Positions 1-9,357 are shown, numbered from the stretch's first letter. The stretch is 64,000 nt of DNA from CAYNQN01 sp964530525 (GCA_964530525.1 CAZHBH010000003.1:1-64000); one strand, 5' to 3'. The notes: generated from the letters alone by a model not told the origin. A program made the numbers and translations.

Positions 1-714
1 GGGAGCGATGAGGCCCGCCTTGGCGCCGGCCTCTATCGACATGTTGCACACGGTCATCCGGCCCTCCATCGACAGCGATCGGATGGCCGATCCCCGGTAC
101 TCGATGATCGAGCCGATCCCGCCCCCGGTCCCTATGCGTCCGATGACCGCAAGGATCACGTCCTTCGCCGACACGCCCTCGGGCAGGTCGCCTTCGACGG
201 TCACCGCCATGGTCCCGGCGGGGTGCTGGGGGAGGGTCTGGGTGGCGAGGACGTGCTCGACCTCGCTGGTGCCGATGCCGAACGCCAGGGCGCCGAAGGC
301 TCCGTGCGTGGACGTGTGGGAGTCGCCGCAGACGATGGTCATGCCGGGCTGAGTTAGGCCCTGCTCTGGCCCGATGACGTGGACGATGCCCTGGCCGGGG
401 TGGCCCATGGGGTACTCGACGATCCCGAACTCGGCGCAGTTGGCCCTCAGCACCTCCACCTGCTTGCGCGAGATGGGGTCGGCGATCGGCTTGTCGATGT
501 CGGCGGTGGGGACGTTGTGGTCCTCCGTGGCGACGGTGAGGTCCGGCCGCCGGACCGTGCGCCCGCTCATGCGCAGGCCGTCGAACGCCTGCGGCGAGGT
601 CACCTCGTGTATGAGGTGCAGGTCGATGTAGAGGATCTCGGGCTCGCCCTCGGCGGCGTGCACCACGTGCTGGTCCCAGATCTTCTGGCTGAGGGTCTTG
701 GGAGCCTCGGGCAT
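1..714 (-). CDS. leuC: 3-isopropylmalate dehydratase large subunit, LeuC (partial, C-terminus off the window)
   Basis: Aconitase-family Fe-S enzyme that isomerises 2- and 3-isopropylmalate in leucine synthesis; it works with a small LeuD subunit that is not in this window. Read from 714 downward the frame opens MPEAPKTLSQKIWDQHVV and continues with family hallmarks: a conserved HLIHEVTSPQAFDGLR stretch near residue 33, ATEDHNVPT near 62, and CGDSHTSTHGAFGALAFG near 114. About 238 codons of the roughly 465 expected are present, so the Cys ligands of the cluster lie outside the window. The gene follows greA on the same strand (47-bp gap) and sits close to leuB, ilvE and a citramalate synthase, which fits a branched-chain amino-acid cluster. 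Confidence 0.95.
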   Translation of the reverse strand, partial: MPEAPKTLSQKIWDQHVVHAAEGEPEILYIDLHLIHEVTSPQAFDGLRMSGRTVRRPDLTVATEDHNVPTADIDKPIADPISRKQVEVLRANCAEFGIVEYPMGHPGQGIVHVIGPEQGLTQPGMTIVCGDSHTSTHGAFGALAFGIGTSEVEHVLATQTLPQHPAGTMAVTVEGDLPEGVSAKDVILAVIGRIGTGGGIGSIIEYRGSAIRSLSMEGRMTVCNMSIEAGAKAGLIAP

Positions 715-761
715 TCTTCGCCTGTGCCTTTCGTCTAGTCGGGGGGCGCCAGCGCCGGCGC

Positions 762-1229
762 TCAGATCTCGATCGAGACGACCGCGACCTTGAGCACCCC
801 GCCCGGGGCCTCGAAGTCCACCACTGCTCCAACAGGCTGGCCCATCAGAGCCTTCCCGAGGGGGGATCCGGGCGATATGACCTCCACGTCGTCGCGGCGC
901 TCTTCGATGGAACCGAGCAGGAAGCGCTCGGGCTCGTCGTCGCCCTCGTAGCGGATGGTCACGACCGCACCCGCGCAGACCTCGTCTGCGGTCAGCGACT
1001 CCACGATCTCGGCGTTCTGCAGCAGAGCCGTGAGGTGTCGGATCCGGCCCTCCATCTTCCCCTGCTCTTCCTTGGCGGCGTGGTAGTCGCCGTTCTCCGA
1101 GAGGTCGCCCAGCTCCCTCGCCGCCTGGATCTTCTGGGCGATGTCGGTGCGCCCGTGGGTCGTCAGCTCGGTCAGCTCCGCTCGGAGCCGGTCGTGGGTC
1201 TCCCTCGAGAGGTGGTGAGTGTCGTCCAC
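762..1229 (-). CDS. greA: transcription elongation factor GreA
   Basis: 155-residue GreA/GreB-family factor. It enters the RNA polymerase secondary channel and stimulates transcript cleavage in backtracked complexes. The N-terminal coiled-coil is recognisable by GDLSENGDYHAAKEEQ around residue 40, which carries the acidic tip, and the C-terminal globular domain contains ISPGSPLGKALMGQPVGA. The start is a GTG at 1229 (reads VDDTHHLSRETHD); no in-frame ATG exists nearby and the length is normal for the family. The reading frame stays open upstream to 2912, but that part is antisense to leuB and ilvE and is a high-GC shadow. Confidence 0.95.
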   Translation of the reverse strand: MDDTHHLSRETHDRLRAELTELTTHGRTDIAQKIQAARELGDLSENGDYHAAKEEQGKMEGRIRHLTALLQNAEIVESLTADEVCAGAVVTIRYEGDDEPERFLLGSIEERRDDVEVISPGSPLGKALMGQPVGAVVDFEAPGGVLKVAVVSIEI

Positions 1230-1433
1230 GCGGGCATGGTATCCAGGTTCCGCGCCTGTGCTCGGTGCGGGGAACTTCGGGCGGCGACACCGGGCCGCTC
1301 CCGTCCGCAACCTGTTTGCCGACGTTCCTCCCGCAAGACCACAATGGCAGCTCTGCTCGAAGCCCGCCAGGCCCCCGAGATCGGCTGAAGTGGGCTGCTT
1401 GCACCAGTGGCCGCCGACGGATTGGCTGGGATT

Positions 1434-2414
1434 TTGAAGCACAAGATCGGAGTGATCGGGGGCGACGGCATCGGCCCGGAGGTGATCGCCGAAGCTCTCA
1501 AGGTGGTGCGGGCCGCAGGAGTCGACGTCGAGACGGTCGACTACGACCTCGGTGGCGCACGCTACCTGCGAGACGGCACGGTCCTCCCAGACGAGGTGAT
1601 CGACGAGTGGCGTGGGCTGGACGCCCTTCTCCTCGGGGCGGTCGGGACCCCCGACGTCCCCCCTGGCCTCATCGAGCGGGGCCTGTTGCTGAAGATGCGC
1701 TTCGATCTGGACCTCTACATCAACCAGCGGCCCTTCACCGCCCGCGACGGCTCGCACGACTTCGTCGTGATCCGCGAGAACACCGAGGGCACGTATGCAG
1801 GGGAGGGCGGGTTCCTGCGCAAGGGAACCCCCAACGAGGTGGCGACCCAAGGGTCGGTCAACACGCGGATGGGGGTGGAGCGCTGCGTGCGGTACGCCTT
1901 CGGCTTGGCTTCGCAGCGCGACCGCAGGCACCTCACCCTGGTGCACAAGACCAACGTGCTCACGTTCGCCGGCGACCTGTGGGAGCGCACGTTCGACGAG
2001 GTGGCCTCCGAGCACCCCGACGTGTCCACGGCGTACAACCACGTCGACGCCGCTTGCATCTACTTCGTCGAGTCGCCCCAGCGCTACGACGTGATCGTCA
2101 CCGACAACCTCTTCGGCGACATCCTCACCGATCTCGGCGGTGCGGTGTCCGGGGGGATCGGCTTCGCCGCTTCCGGCAACCTGAACCCGGACCGGACGGG
2201 CCCTTCCATGTTCGAGCCGGTCCACGGCTCGGCCCCCGACATCGCAGGTCAGCAGAAGGCGAACCCGATCGCCGCCATCGGTTCGGCCGCGATGATGCTC
2301 GACTTCCTCGGCGAACCCGACGCCGCGGAGCGCGTCCGGAAGGCCTGCGCCGAGGTGTCGGGCCTGTCGGGCTCCACGTCGGCCGTAGGCGACGCGGTAG
2401 CCGAGCGCGTCTGA
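1434..2414 (+). CDS. leuB: 3-isopropylmalate dehydrogenase, LeuB
   Basis: Oxidatively decarboxylates 3-isopropylmalate to 2-oxoisocaproate in leucine synthesis. Family motifs run in order: IGVIGGDGIGPEVIAEA at the N-terminus, IRENTEGTYAGEGG, TLVHKTNVLT, the metal-binding VIVTDNLFGDILTDLGG, and FEPVHGSAPDIAGQ. I chose the TTG at 1434 because it puts the nucleotide-binding strand directly at the N-terminus, as in most LeuB proteins (326 residues). An in-frame GTG at 1407 would add nine residues without a visible ribosome-binding site; the true start is uncertain. It is divergent from greA and followed after 45 bp by ilvE. IlvE supplies the final transamination step of the same pathway. Confidence 0.93.
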   Translation: MKHKIGVIGGDGIGPEVIAEALKVVRAAGVDVETVDYDLGGARYLRDGTVLPDEVIDEWRGLDALLLGAVGTPDVPPGLIERGLLLKMRFDLDLYINQRPFTARDGSHDFVVIRENTEGTYAGEGGFLRKGTPNEVATQGSVNTRMGVERCVRYAFGLASQRDRRHLTLVHKTNVLTFAGDLWERTFDEVASEHPDVSTAYNHVDAACIYFVESPQRYDVIVTDNLFGDILTDLGGAVSGGIGFAASGNLNPDRTGPSMFEPVHGSAPDIAGQQKANPIAAIGSAAMMLDFLGEPDAAERVRKACAEVSGLSGSTSAVGDAVAERV

Positions 2415-2459
2415 GCCGACACGACCTCTACCCTTAGCTGAGCAGGGAGAACGAACCCG

Positions 2460-3380
2460 ATGGCCATCACACCTACCGAGAAGATCTGGATGAACGGCGA
2501 GCTCGTCGACTGGGACGACGCCCGCATCCACGTCCTCACCCACTCGCTTCACTACGGGATGGGTGTGTTCGAGGGCGTCCGGGCCTACGAGACCGACCAG
2601 GGCCCGGCGATCTTCCGCCTCACCGAGCACATGGAGCGGCTCCACCGCTCGGCGCAGATCATGCTCATGGAGATCCCCTTCTCGGTGCCGGAGCTGGTGG
2701 AGGCCACCAAGGAGGTCGTCAGGGCGAGCGGCCTGCCGTCGTGCTACATCAGGCCGATCGCGTACCTGGGCTACGGCGAGATGGGTCTCAACCCGCTCCC
2801 GTGCGACGTCGAGGTGGCCATCGCGTGCTGGCCGTGGGGTGCGTACCTGGGCGACGACGCTGCCACGAAGGGCGTGCGCATGAAGGTCTCGTCGTGGACG
2901 CGCCACGACCACAACTCCATGCCGCCGCTCGCCAAGACCACCGGCAACTACGTGAACTCCTCGCTCGCCAAGGTCGAGGCCCTCAAGGCCGGCTACGACG
3001 AGGCGATCATGCTGAACCCGCTCGGCTTCGTGAGCGAGTGCACGGGCGAGAACATCTTCTTGGGGAGGGACGGCACGCTGGTGATGCCGCCCCCCGCCGC
3101 CGGAGCCCTAGAAGGCCTCACCCAGGACTCGGCTGTCACCATCGCACGCGACCTGGGGATCGAGGTGGTGACCGACTTCATCAGCCGGAGCGACCTGTAC
3201 ATCGCCGACGAGATCTTCGTGTGCGGGACCGCTGCGGAGGTGAGCGCGGTCAGCTCCGTGGACGATCGTCCCCTCACGTGCCCAGGGCCGATGACCACAG
3301 CCATCGCCGGGGAGTACTCCCGCGCCGTGCGGGGCCAGGTCGACCGCTACAAGAACTGGTTGGAACACGTCTATGAGTGA
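2460..3380 (+). CDS. ilvE: branched-chain amino acid aminotransferase, IlvE
   Basis: PLP-dependent class IV aminotransferase that makes leucine, isoleucine and valine from their 2-oxo acids (306 residues). The N-terminal KIWMNGELVDWDDARIHV and HYGMGVFEGVRAY are typical. The Schiff-base lysine is K159 in LAKTTGNYVNS, and the phosphate-binding region includes VSECTGENIF around residue 190 and CGTAAEVSAV near the C-terminus. The ATG at 2460 follows an AGGGAGA Shine-Dalgarno. The last 8 bp overlap the next gene (citramalate synthase), so the two are probably translationally coupled. Confidence 0.95.
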   Translation: MAITPTEKIWMNGELVDWDDARIHVLTHSLHYGMGVFEGVRAYETDQGPAIFRLTEHMERLHRSAQIMLMEIPFSVPELVEATKEVVRASGLPSCYIRPIAYLGYGEMGLNPLPCDVEVAIACWPWGAYLGDDAATKGVRMKVSSWTRHDHNSMPPLAKTTGNYVNSSLAKVEALKAGYDEAIMLNPLGFVSECTGENIFLGRDGTLVMPPPAAGALEGLTQDSAVTIARDLGIEVVTDFISRSDLYIADEIFVCGTAAEVSAVSSVDDRPLTCPGPMTTAIAGEYSRAVRGQVDRYKNWLEHVYE

Positions 3381-5043
3381 TCCCGCCCGAGCGGCGGGGA
3401 GCGGGGAGCCCGCCACCCCGGCGGCTGTCGACATATTCGACACCACCCTGCGCGACGGCGCCCAGTTCGAGGGGATCTCGCTGACCGTCGACGACAAGCT
3501 CCGCATCGCCGAGCAGCTCGATTGGCTCGGGGTGCGCTGGATCGAGGGGGGCTACCCCCAGGCCAACCCGAAGGACGAGGAGTTCTTCAGGCGGGCTCCC
3601 ACCGAGCTCTCCCTAGGCACCGCCGACCTGGTGGCCTTCGGCTCGACGCGCCGGCCTGCGGGCAAGGTCGACCACGACCCGACCCTCGAGGCACTCATCG
3701 CCGCGGGCACCTCCACGGTGTGCATCGTGGGCAAGAGCTGGGACTTCCACGTCACCGAGGCCCTGCGAACCACGCTCGACGAGGGCGTGGCCATGGTGGG
3801 CGAATCGGTGGCACACCTGAAGGGTGCAGGCCTACGGGTGTTCTTCGACTCCGAGCACTTCTTCGACGGCTACAAGGCGAACCCCGAGTACGCGCTTCGC
3901 GTGGTGGAGGCTGCGGCGGCGAGCGGTGCCGACTGCGTCGTCCTGTGCGACACCAACGGCGGATCGCTGCCACACGAGGTGCAGCGCATCACCGCCGAGG
4001 TGGTGTCGTTCCTGGGCGACGTCGCCGTGGGCATCCACACCCAGAACGACAGCGGGTGCGCGGTGGCCAACTCGATCGCGGCCGTCGTCTCAGGCGCCAC
4101 CCAGGTGCAGGGGACGGTGAACGGCTACGGGGAGCGCACCGGGAACGCCAACCTGATGGCGGTCATACCGAACCTGACCTTGAAGATGGGCGTTGCCACG
4201 TTGCCGGAGGGTCGGCTGGAACGGCTCACGCTGGTGAGCCACCACGTCGCCGAGCTCGTCAACCTCCCGCCGCAACCCTCCGACCCCTTCGTCGGGATGT
4301 CGGCCTTCGCGCACAAGGGCGGCCTCCACACCTCAGCCCTGGGCCGGGCCGGCGGAGCCACCTACGAGCACGTCGACCCGCAGCTGGTGGGCAACCACAC
4401 GCGCGTGCTCGTGTCGGACCTGGGGGGCCGGGCCGGCATGTCGATGAAGGCCCAGGAGCTGGGTGTGGACCTCGATGACCAGGCCGTGGCCGTGCTCACC
4501 GAGGAGCTGAAGCGACTGGAGTCGCGGGGTTGGCTCTTCGAGGCGGCGGACGCCTCTCTCGAGCTGCTCATGCGCCGGGCGACCGGATGGGAGCCCGACT
4601 TCTTCTCGATGGAGGCCTACCGGGTGTCCAGCTACCACCGGGAGCGCCCGAACGGCTTGGCCCAGGCCATGGAGGGATCCTCGGGTGCGGCGGTGCCCGG
4701 CGAGGAGGTGGAGGTCTCCGTGGAGGCCACCGTGAAGCTCTGGGTGGGTGACGACCGCAGGGTTGCCGTGGGGGAGGGGAACGGCCCGGTCAACGCGCTG
4801 GACGTCGCCCTGCGCGCAGCGCTGGGCGACACCTTCCCGGCGCTCGATCGCATCCACCTCACCGACTTCAAGGTGCGCGTGCTCGACGGCGTGGCGGCCA
4901 CCGGCTCGGTGGTCAGGGTCCTCGTCGACTCCACCGACGGCGACCGCACCTGGACGACGGTGGGTGTCTCGGAGAACATCATCGAAGCCTCCTGGCAGGC
5001 CCTCGTGGACTCGATCGTCTACGGGTTGCTGCACGCTGGTTGA
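3373..5043 (+). CDS. cimA: citramalate synthase (CimA type, 2-isopropylmalate synthase family)
   Basis: 556-residue DRE-TIM metallolyase that condenses acetyl-CoA with pyruvate to (R)-citramalate, the entry to isoleucine without threonine. The N-terminus has the catalytic FDTTLRDGAQFEGISLT, followed by IEGGYPQANPKDEEFF, and then VGIHTQNDSGCAVANS with the metal-binding His pair. A LeuA dimer-type regulatory domain occupies about the last 130 residues. The GAQFEG and GYPQANPKDEEFF signatures mark the CimA subgroup rather than LeuA or homocitrate synthase. Adjacent ilvE and leuB supply later steps; LeuBCD enzymes also process citramalate. ATG at 3373 overlaps the ilvE stop. Confidence 0.9.
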   Translation: MSDPARAAGSGEPATPAAVDIFDTTLRDGAQFEGISLTVDDKLRIAEQLDWLGVRWIEGGYPQANPKDEEFFRRAPTELSLGTADLVAFGSTRRPAGKVDHDPTLEALIAAGTSTVCIVGKSWDFHVTEALRTTLDEGVAMVGESVAHLKGAGLRVFFDSEHFFDGYKANPEYALRVVEAAAASGADCVVLCDTNGGSLPHEVQRITAEVVSFLGDVAVGIHTQNDSGCAVANSIAAVVSGATQVQGTVNGYGERTGNANLMAVIPNLTLKMGVATLPEGRLERLTLVSHHVAELVNLPPQPSDPFVGMSAFAHKGGLHTSALGRAGGATYEHVDPQLVGNHTRVLVSDLGGRAGMSMKAQELGVDLDDQAVAVLTEELKRLESRGWLFEAADASLELLMRRATGWEPDFFSMEAYRVSSYHRERPNGLAQAMEGSSGAAVPGEEVEVSVEATVKLWVGDDRRVAVGEGNGPVNALDVALRAALGDTFPALDRIHLTDFKVRVLDGVAATGSVVRVLVDSTDGDRTWTTVGVSENIIEASWQALVDSIVYGLLHAG

Positions 5044-6260
5044 GCGCCGAGCCGGGATCCAAGACGCCTCGCATCCGCCGGGGCGCCCGTCTGAGGAGGA
5101 AGAGCGCCTGGAGGGCGCTGGCGATCGGGATGGTCGCCACAGCGGCGAGCTTCGTGCCGATGTTCCTCGTCGGGACGCTGGCGGTTTACCTCCAGGCCGA
5201 CTTGGGCATCGACGATGTGGGTCTGGGTCTGCTGGTGGCCGTAGGGGCCATGTCCGGCGCGCTTTTCTCCACGCTCGGCGGCCGGATGGTGGAGCGGATC
5301 GGTGTGGGCCGGGCACTGCGCCTCGGCGTCCTGCTCTCGGCGGTCAACATGGTCGGGATAGCCACGGTGGCACAGAGCTGGGCCGTGGCAGCCGCGCTGA
5401 TGGTGTTCGCCGGCGTCGGCCCCACGCTCTCCCAACCGGCGACCATCCTGTGGCTCTCCCGGGAGATCCCCGCCGAGCGCCAAGGCATCGTGTTCGGCAT
5501 CAACCAGTGCGCGGGGCCGGCTTCGACCCTCGTGGCCGGCCTCTCCGTGCCCCTTATCGCCGGAACGCTCGGCTGGAGGTGGGCTTACGGCCTGATCGGT
5601 GCGGTGACCGTGGTGCTGGCGTTCTGCGTGCCACAGAACCGGCGTCGGCCCCGGCCCGCTCGCCGCTTCAGCCGGGATGGCGACATGCCGCTGCCACCGC
5701 TGATCGTCCTGATGCTCGCACTGCTGTTGAGCCTCTTCACCATCACCGCCTTCTCGGCCTTCGCCATGAGCAGCATGGCCTCAGCCGGTGTTCCCGAGGG
5801 CGTCGGCGGGGTGGTGATCGCCGGGGGCAGCATCGCTGCGATGATCACCCGGCTCTCGGCCGGGCAGTTGGCCGATCGCCGCACAGGCGGAAGCCACCTG
5901 AGGACGTCGGCGGTCATGGTGGCCACCGGGTCGTTGGGCTTCATCTTGCTGTCGACGGGGAGCGCTTGGGCGATGGTGGGAGGTGTGATCGTGGTGTTCT
6001 CCATGTCGTGGGGATGGCAGGGCCTGTTCACCCTGGCCCTCACGAGGATCAACCCCAACGCTCCAGCGGCTGCCATGGGCATCGTCTTCACGGGCGGGAA
6101 CATCGGATCGGTCATCGGACCGGCTGCCTTCGGCATCGTGGCCGGCGTCCACCTGGCCTCGGCATGGTGGATGGCGGCGGGGATGGCGCTGCTCAACGCG
6201 GTCCTGCTCCTCGTCGCTCGCAGGATGGTCATGAGGCGCCTGGCTCCAACGGCCCGGTAG
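5040..6260 (+). CDS. MFS transporter, substrate unknown
   Basis: 406-residue major facilitator superfamily permease with about twelve hydrophobic segments split by a basic central loop (RRRPRPARRF near residue 205). The first helix begins at about residue 28 after a basic cytoplasmic tail, and GGRMVERIGVGRALRLG after helix 2 is the family loop 2-3 motif. The TTG start at 5040 overlaps the citramalate synthase stop codon, so it is coupled to the branched-chain operon. Export of a branched-chain amino acid or intermediate is a reasonable guess from position only. Confidence 0.85.
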   Translation: MSAEPGSKTPRIRRGARLRRKSAWRALAIGMVATAASFVPMFLVGTLAVYLQADLGIDDVGLGLLVAVGAMSGALFSTLGGRMVERIGVGRALRLGVLLSAVNMVGIATVAQSWAVAAALMVFAGVGPTLSQPATILWLSREIPAERQGIVFGINQCAGPASTLVAGLSVPLIAGTLGWRWAYGLIGAVTVVLAFCVPQNRRRPRPARRFSRDGDMPLPPLIVLMLALLLSLFTITAFSAFAMSSMASAGVPEGVGGVVIAGGSIAAMITRLSAGQLADRRTGGSHLRTSAVMVATGSLGFILLSTGSAWAMVGGVIVVFSMSWGWQGLFTLALTRINPNAPAAAMGIVFTGGNIGSVIGPAAFGIVAGVHLASAWWMAAGMALLNAVLLLVARRMVMRRLAPTAR

Positions 6261-6288
6261 CCGGCACTCACCCCGCAGGTGCCGGCTA
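6258..6288 (+). terminator. hairpin at the 3' end of the leuB-ilvE-cimA-MFS operon
   Basis: Perfect 10-bp inverted repeat TAGCCGGCAC / GTGCCGGCTA with an 11-nt loop, beginning at the MFS stop codon itself. No T-tract follows, which is common for terminators in high-GC Actinobacteria. Confidence 0.6.
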
Positions 6289-6378
6289 GCTGCCCGGGTC
6301 GTTGCAGAGGCGCCGCACCGAGGCCGGCTCAGATCTGGTCCGGGGCTGCGGGGGCGGCTGAGGGGGTAGCCTGCCGAC

Positions 6379-6906
6379 ATGGCCGCACCCAACTACGTGC
6401 CCAGTGCGCCCGACGAGCAGGTGCGCGTCTACGAGTCGCCCCCCTGGAACCCGGATCCGTGGGTGGCCCACCGCCCCTCCGACCTCGTGGACGGCCAGCC
6501 CAGGGGTGGCCAGCTGCTCGGCAACCCCGGCCCCGACCAGGGCTACGCCCTGCTGCTGGCCCGGCGGTTCCGCGACGCACTGGTGCTCAGCGCTTCCGAG
6601 GACGTCGATGACGCGATCGCAGGCTGCGTGGCAGTTGCGAACAAGCGGGCTTCCCTGTTCGGCAGGGCCCCGATGATCCACGACCTCACCGTGGCGTTCA
6701 CGCTGTGGGGCTTCCTCGGCGAGGCACACCCCTCTCTAGTGGCGAAGCGGCAAGAGCTGTTCGCCGCGGCGTCGCTCGGGCAGCACTACGCGGAGCGCAG
6801 GAGGATCGCTGCGGCCGTGCCTGCCGAGGTGCTGCGCAAGCCGCACACCGAGATCGTCGCGCTCTGCGAGGTCGACCCCACCCGAGAGAGCCTCCTCGAC
6901 TTCTAG
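6379..6906 (+). CDS. conserved-looking hypothetical protein
   Basis: 175 residues with no signal peptide or membrane segment and no domain I recognise. It opens MAAPNYVPSAPDEQVRVYES with a Trp/Pro-rich segment (PPWNPDPWVAHRPSDL) near residue 20, then becomes alpha-helical and Ala/Leu-rich. The ATG is the first in frame after the hairpin that ends the previous operon. The third-position G/C bias and lack of rare codons support a real gene. It converges with the L,D-transpeptidase gene. Confidence 0.7.
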   Translation: MAAPNYVPSAPDEQVRVYESPPWNPDPWVAHRPSDLVDGQPRGGQLLGNPGPDQGYALLLARRFRDALVLSASEDVDDAIAGCVAVANKRASLFGRAPMIHDLTVAFTLWGFLGEAHPSLVAKRQELFAAASLGQHYAERRRIAAAVPAEVLRKPHTEIVALCEVDPTRESLLDF

Positions 6907-6974
6907 CTACCCGACCTGCGCATCCGTGCCGTCGATCTGACGACGAGCGCACGCCGGTTCGGCGGATCCGGCGA

Positions 6975-7859
6975 CTAGGGGACCACCTCTACGGGGGTGC
7001 CGGCGGGGATCGTCTCGGCGAGCATCGTCACCACGTCGTTCGGCATGCGCACGCAGCCGTTGGAGGCTGCCGAGCCGATCAGCTCAGGGCTCCCGGTGCC
7101 GTGGAACGCGATCACCGGAAGACCGTCGTCGAAGACGTCGAGGGCCTCCGAGTAGGCGCTGGTCGACAGCAGCCAGGGTCCGTACACCTGCTGGCTCGCG
7201 CCGATGGCTGCCGTGTCGAGGATCTCGTTCACGTACAGCCGGCCCACCGGCGTGGGTGTGACGTCCCGGCCGATCACGACGCTGGTCTCGGTGAGGAGGC
7301 GATCTCCCTGCCACATCCTCAACAGCCGATCCGACAGGTCCAGCTCACCGTGGAAGTCGTGCTCCGCGACCGTCACGTCAGAGGCCCGCACCCAACCTTC
7401 CTGGCCGTTGGGTCTGGCCGCCACCATCACCTTGAACCAGCCGTCACGCTCGTCGGTCACGACGTTCACCAGGGGGTTGCCGAAGTAGGTGGGGTTCTCG
7501 AAGGCCCACCCGTCGGCGGTCTTGCGGACACCGGCGGAGTTGAGGCCGGGCCGGGGGATGGGCGGCCGCTCGCCCTCGGCTGGCGCGGGTGGAGGATCGC
7601 CCGACCCGGGTCGCACGGCGAAGACCTCGAGCGTGGGCCCCGTGGCGGTGACGACCTTGGTTCGGTAGCCACCCTGGGGGTCTACGAGGGTGGTGCTCGG
7701 AGCTGCGTCGGATCCCGAGTCTCCGACGAGGGAGCACCCGGAGAGCAAGGTGACGAGGACCAGCACAGCCGCCACGATCCGAGCCGGGCCGGAGTTGGCG
7801 GGTCCGGCTCGCCGGTTGGAGGCGCGGGGCAGCAGCGTCGCTGGGCTCGGAGAGTTCAT
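6975..7859 (-). CDS. lipoprotein L,D-transpeptidase (YkuD domain)
   Basis: 294-residue exported enzyme predicted to form 3-3 crosslinks in peptidoglycan. A basic N-terminus and hydrophobic stretch VAAVLVLVTLLSGC give a type II signal peptide with a lipobox Cys at about residue 42. A Pro-rich linker and an SH3-like segment (DGWFKVMVAARPNGQEGWVR) precede the C-terminal YkuD domain. There IAFHGTGS carries the catalytic His and ASNGCVRMPN the catalytic Cys. It is divergent from gltX with a 48-bp gap. Confidence 0.9.
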   Translation of the reverse strand: MNSPSPATLLPRASNRRAGPANSGPARIVAAVLVLVTLLSGCSLVGDSGSDAAPSTTLVDPQGGYRTKVVTATGPTLEVFAVRPGSGDPPPAPAEGERPPIPRPGLNSAGVRKTADGWAFENPTYFGNPLVNVVTDERDGWFKVMVAARPNGQEGWVRASDVTVAEHDFHGELDLSDRLLRMWQGDRLLTETSVVIGRDVTPTPVGRLYVNEILDTAAIGASQQVYGPWLLSTSAYSEALDVFDDGLPVIAFHGTGSPELIGSAASNGCVRMPNDVVTMLAETIPAGTPVEVVP

Positions 7860-7907
7860 CCAGCGGCGATGGTAGCGGCGGTCGGGTGCCGCCTAGCATC
7901 GGATGGG

Positions 7908-9341
7908 GTGAGCCCCCCCGTACGAGTCCGCTTCGCCCCCGCCCCCACCGGATACCTCCACATCGGCGGTGCCCGCACGGCCCTCTACAACTGGATGTTC
8001 GCTCGCCAGCAGGGAGGCGAGATGATCCTGAGGATCGAGGACACCGACGCCGAGCGGAGCAGGCCCGAGCTCGTCGACGTGATATTCCGCGCCCTCGAGT
8101 GGCTGGGCATCGACTGGGACGGCGAACCGGTGAAGCAGTCGGAGCGCTCACAGCTCTACCTCGACGCCGTGGAGGAGCTCCTGGCAGGCGGTCATGCCTA
8201 CTGGTGCGACTGCACGCCCGAGCAGGTGAAGGCCAGGGCCGAAGCGAGGGGCGGCAAGCCGGGCTACGACGGCCACTGCCGCGATCGAGGTCTGGGACCG
8301 CCGTCCGGCGGCCGGGGGGTCGGTGACGCTACCGGCCAGGTGGTTCGCTTCCGCGTCCCGCACGAGGGGATCACCTCGTTCGAGGACGTCATCCGCGGCC
8401 GGGTGGCCTTCGAGAACGAGCAGATCGAGGACTTCGTGGTCCTCCGCTCGAGCGGGGAGCCGATGTTCATCGTGGCCAACGCAGTCGACGACGCCGACCT
8501 CGGCATCACCCACGTGGTGCGGGGCGAAGACCTCATCAACGTCACACCCAAGGTGCTGCTGCTGAGGGAGGCCCTCGGCGTGGGTGCCGAGCCCGTGTTC
8601 GCCCACCTCCCCCTGATCGTCAACGAGAAGCGCCAGAAGCTCTCCAAGCGTCGCGACGACGTGTCTGTCGGCGACTACATCGATCGCGGGTACCTCTCCG
8701 AGGCGATGGCCAACTACCTGGTCACCCTCGGGTGGGGGCCACCCGATGGTGTCGAGATCCGACCCATGTCCGAGATCGTCGAGCTGTTCCGGCTCGAGAG
8801 CGTGAACTCGGCCAGCGCCTTCTTCGACCAGCGCAAGCTCGACCACTTCAACGGCGCCTACATTCGCGCGCTCCCCGTGGACGAGTTCATCGAGCGCTCA
8901 AGACCCTGGCTCTCCGGGTCGGCGCCGTGGACGCCGGAGCACTTCGACGAGGCCGCCTTCGAGCGCATGGCTCCGATGGTGCAAGAGCGCGTGACCCGGC
9001 TCGATGAGGTCCCCGGCTACGTCGACTTCCTCTTCCTTCCCGAGCCCGTGCGCGACGAGGGCTCCTGGGCCAAGGTGATGTCCAAGGACCCGGAGGCCAC
9101 GACCCGTCTCCTCGACGTGGCGACGGAGCTGCTGCTGGCTTGCGAGTGGAGCTCTTACGCGATCGCCCAGGCGTTCAACGACCACGCAGACAGCCACGAG
9201 ATCAAGCGAAAGGTGCTGCAGGCACCGTTGCGCGTGGCGGTCACCGGCCGCAGCGTCGGCCCCCCCCTGTGGGAGTCGATAGAGGTGCTCGGGCGAGAGG
9301 AGACGCTTCGTCGGATCAGCCTGGCTCGGGCAGACCTGTGA
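7908..9341 (+). CDS. gltX: glutamyl-tRNA synthetase
   Basis: 477-residue class I aminoacyl-tRNA synthetase that charges tRNA-Glu. The N-terminus is VRVRFAPAPTGYLHIGGART with the HIGH-type signature YLHIGG. The KMSKS-type loop is EKRQKLSKRRDD around residue 245, and the C-terminal anticodon-binding domain is present. The start is a GTG at 7908, immediately before the Rossmann-fold strand. The frame stays open further upstream to 6705 but that extension overlaps two other genes and is a shadow. Whether this is discriminating GluRS cannot be told by eye. Confidence 0.95.
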   Translation: MSPPVRVRFAPAPTGYLHIGGARTALYNWMFARQQGGEMILRIEDTDAERSRPELVDVIFRALEWLGIDWDGEPVKQSERSQLYLDAVEELLAGGHAYWCDCTPEQVKARAEARGGKPGYDGHCRDRGLGPPSGGRGVGDATGQVVRFRVPHEGITSFEDVIRGRVAFENEQIEDFVVLRSSGEPMFIVANAVDDADLGITHVVRGEDLINVTPKVLLLREALGVGAEPVFAHLPLIVNEKRQKLSKRRDDVSVGDYIDRGYLSEAMANYLVTLGWGPPDGVEIRPMSEIVELFRLESVNSASAFFDQRKLDHFNGAYIRALPVDEFIERSRPWLSGSAPWTPEHFDEAAFERMAPMVQERVTRLDEVPGYVDFLFLPEPVRDEGSWAKVMSKDPEATTRLLDVATELLLACEWSSYAIAQAFNDHADSHEIKRKVLQAPLRVAVTGRSVGPPLWESIEVLGREETLRRISLARADL

Positions 9342-9357
9342 GGTCGGCAGGCCTCGG

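Noticed and set aside
1..738. Three plus-strand frames at the window start
   Set aside because: They are antisense to leuC, which has clear aconitase-family motifs on the minus strand.
1230..2912. Long minus-strand open frame continuous with greA
   Set aside because: It lies antisense to leuB and ilvE, its translation is Arg/His/Val-rich low-complexity, and GreA length is complete from 1229.
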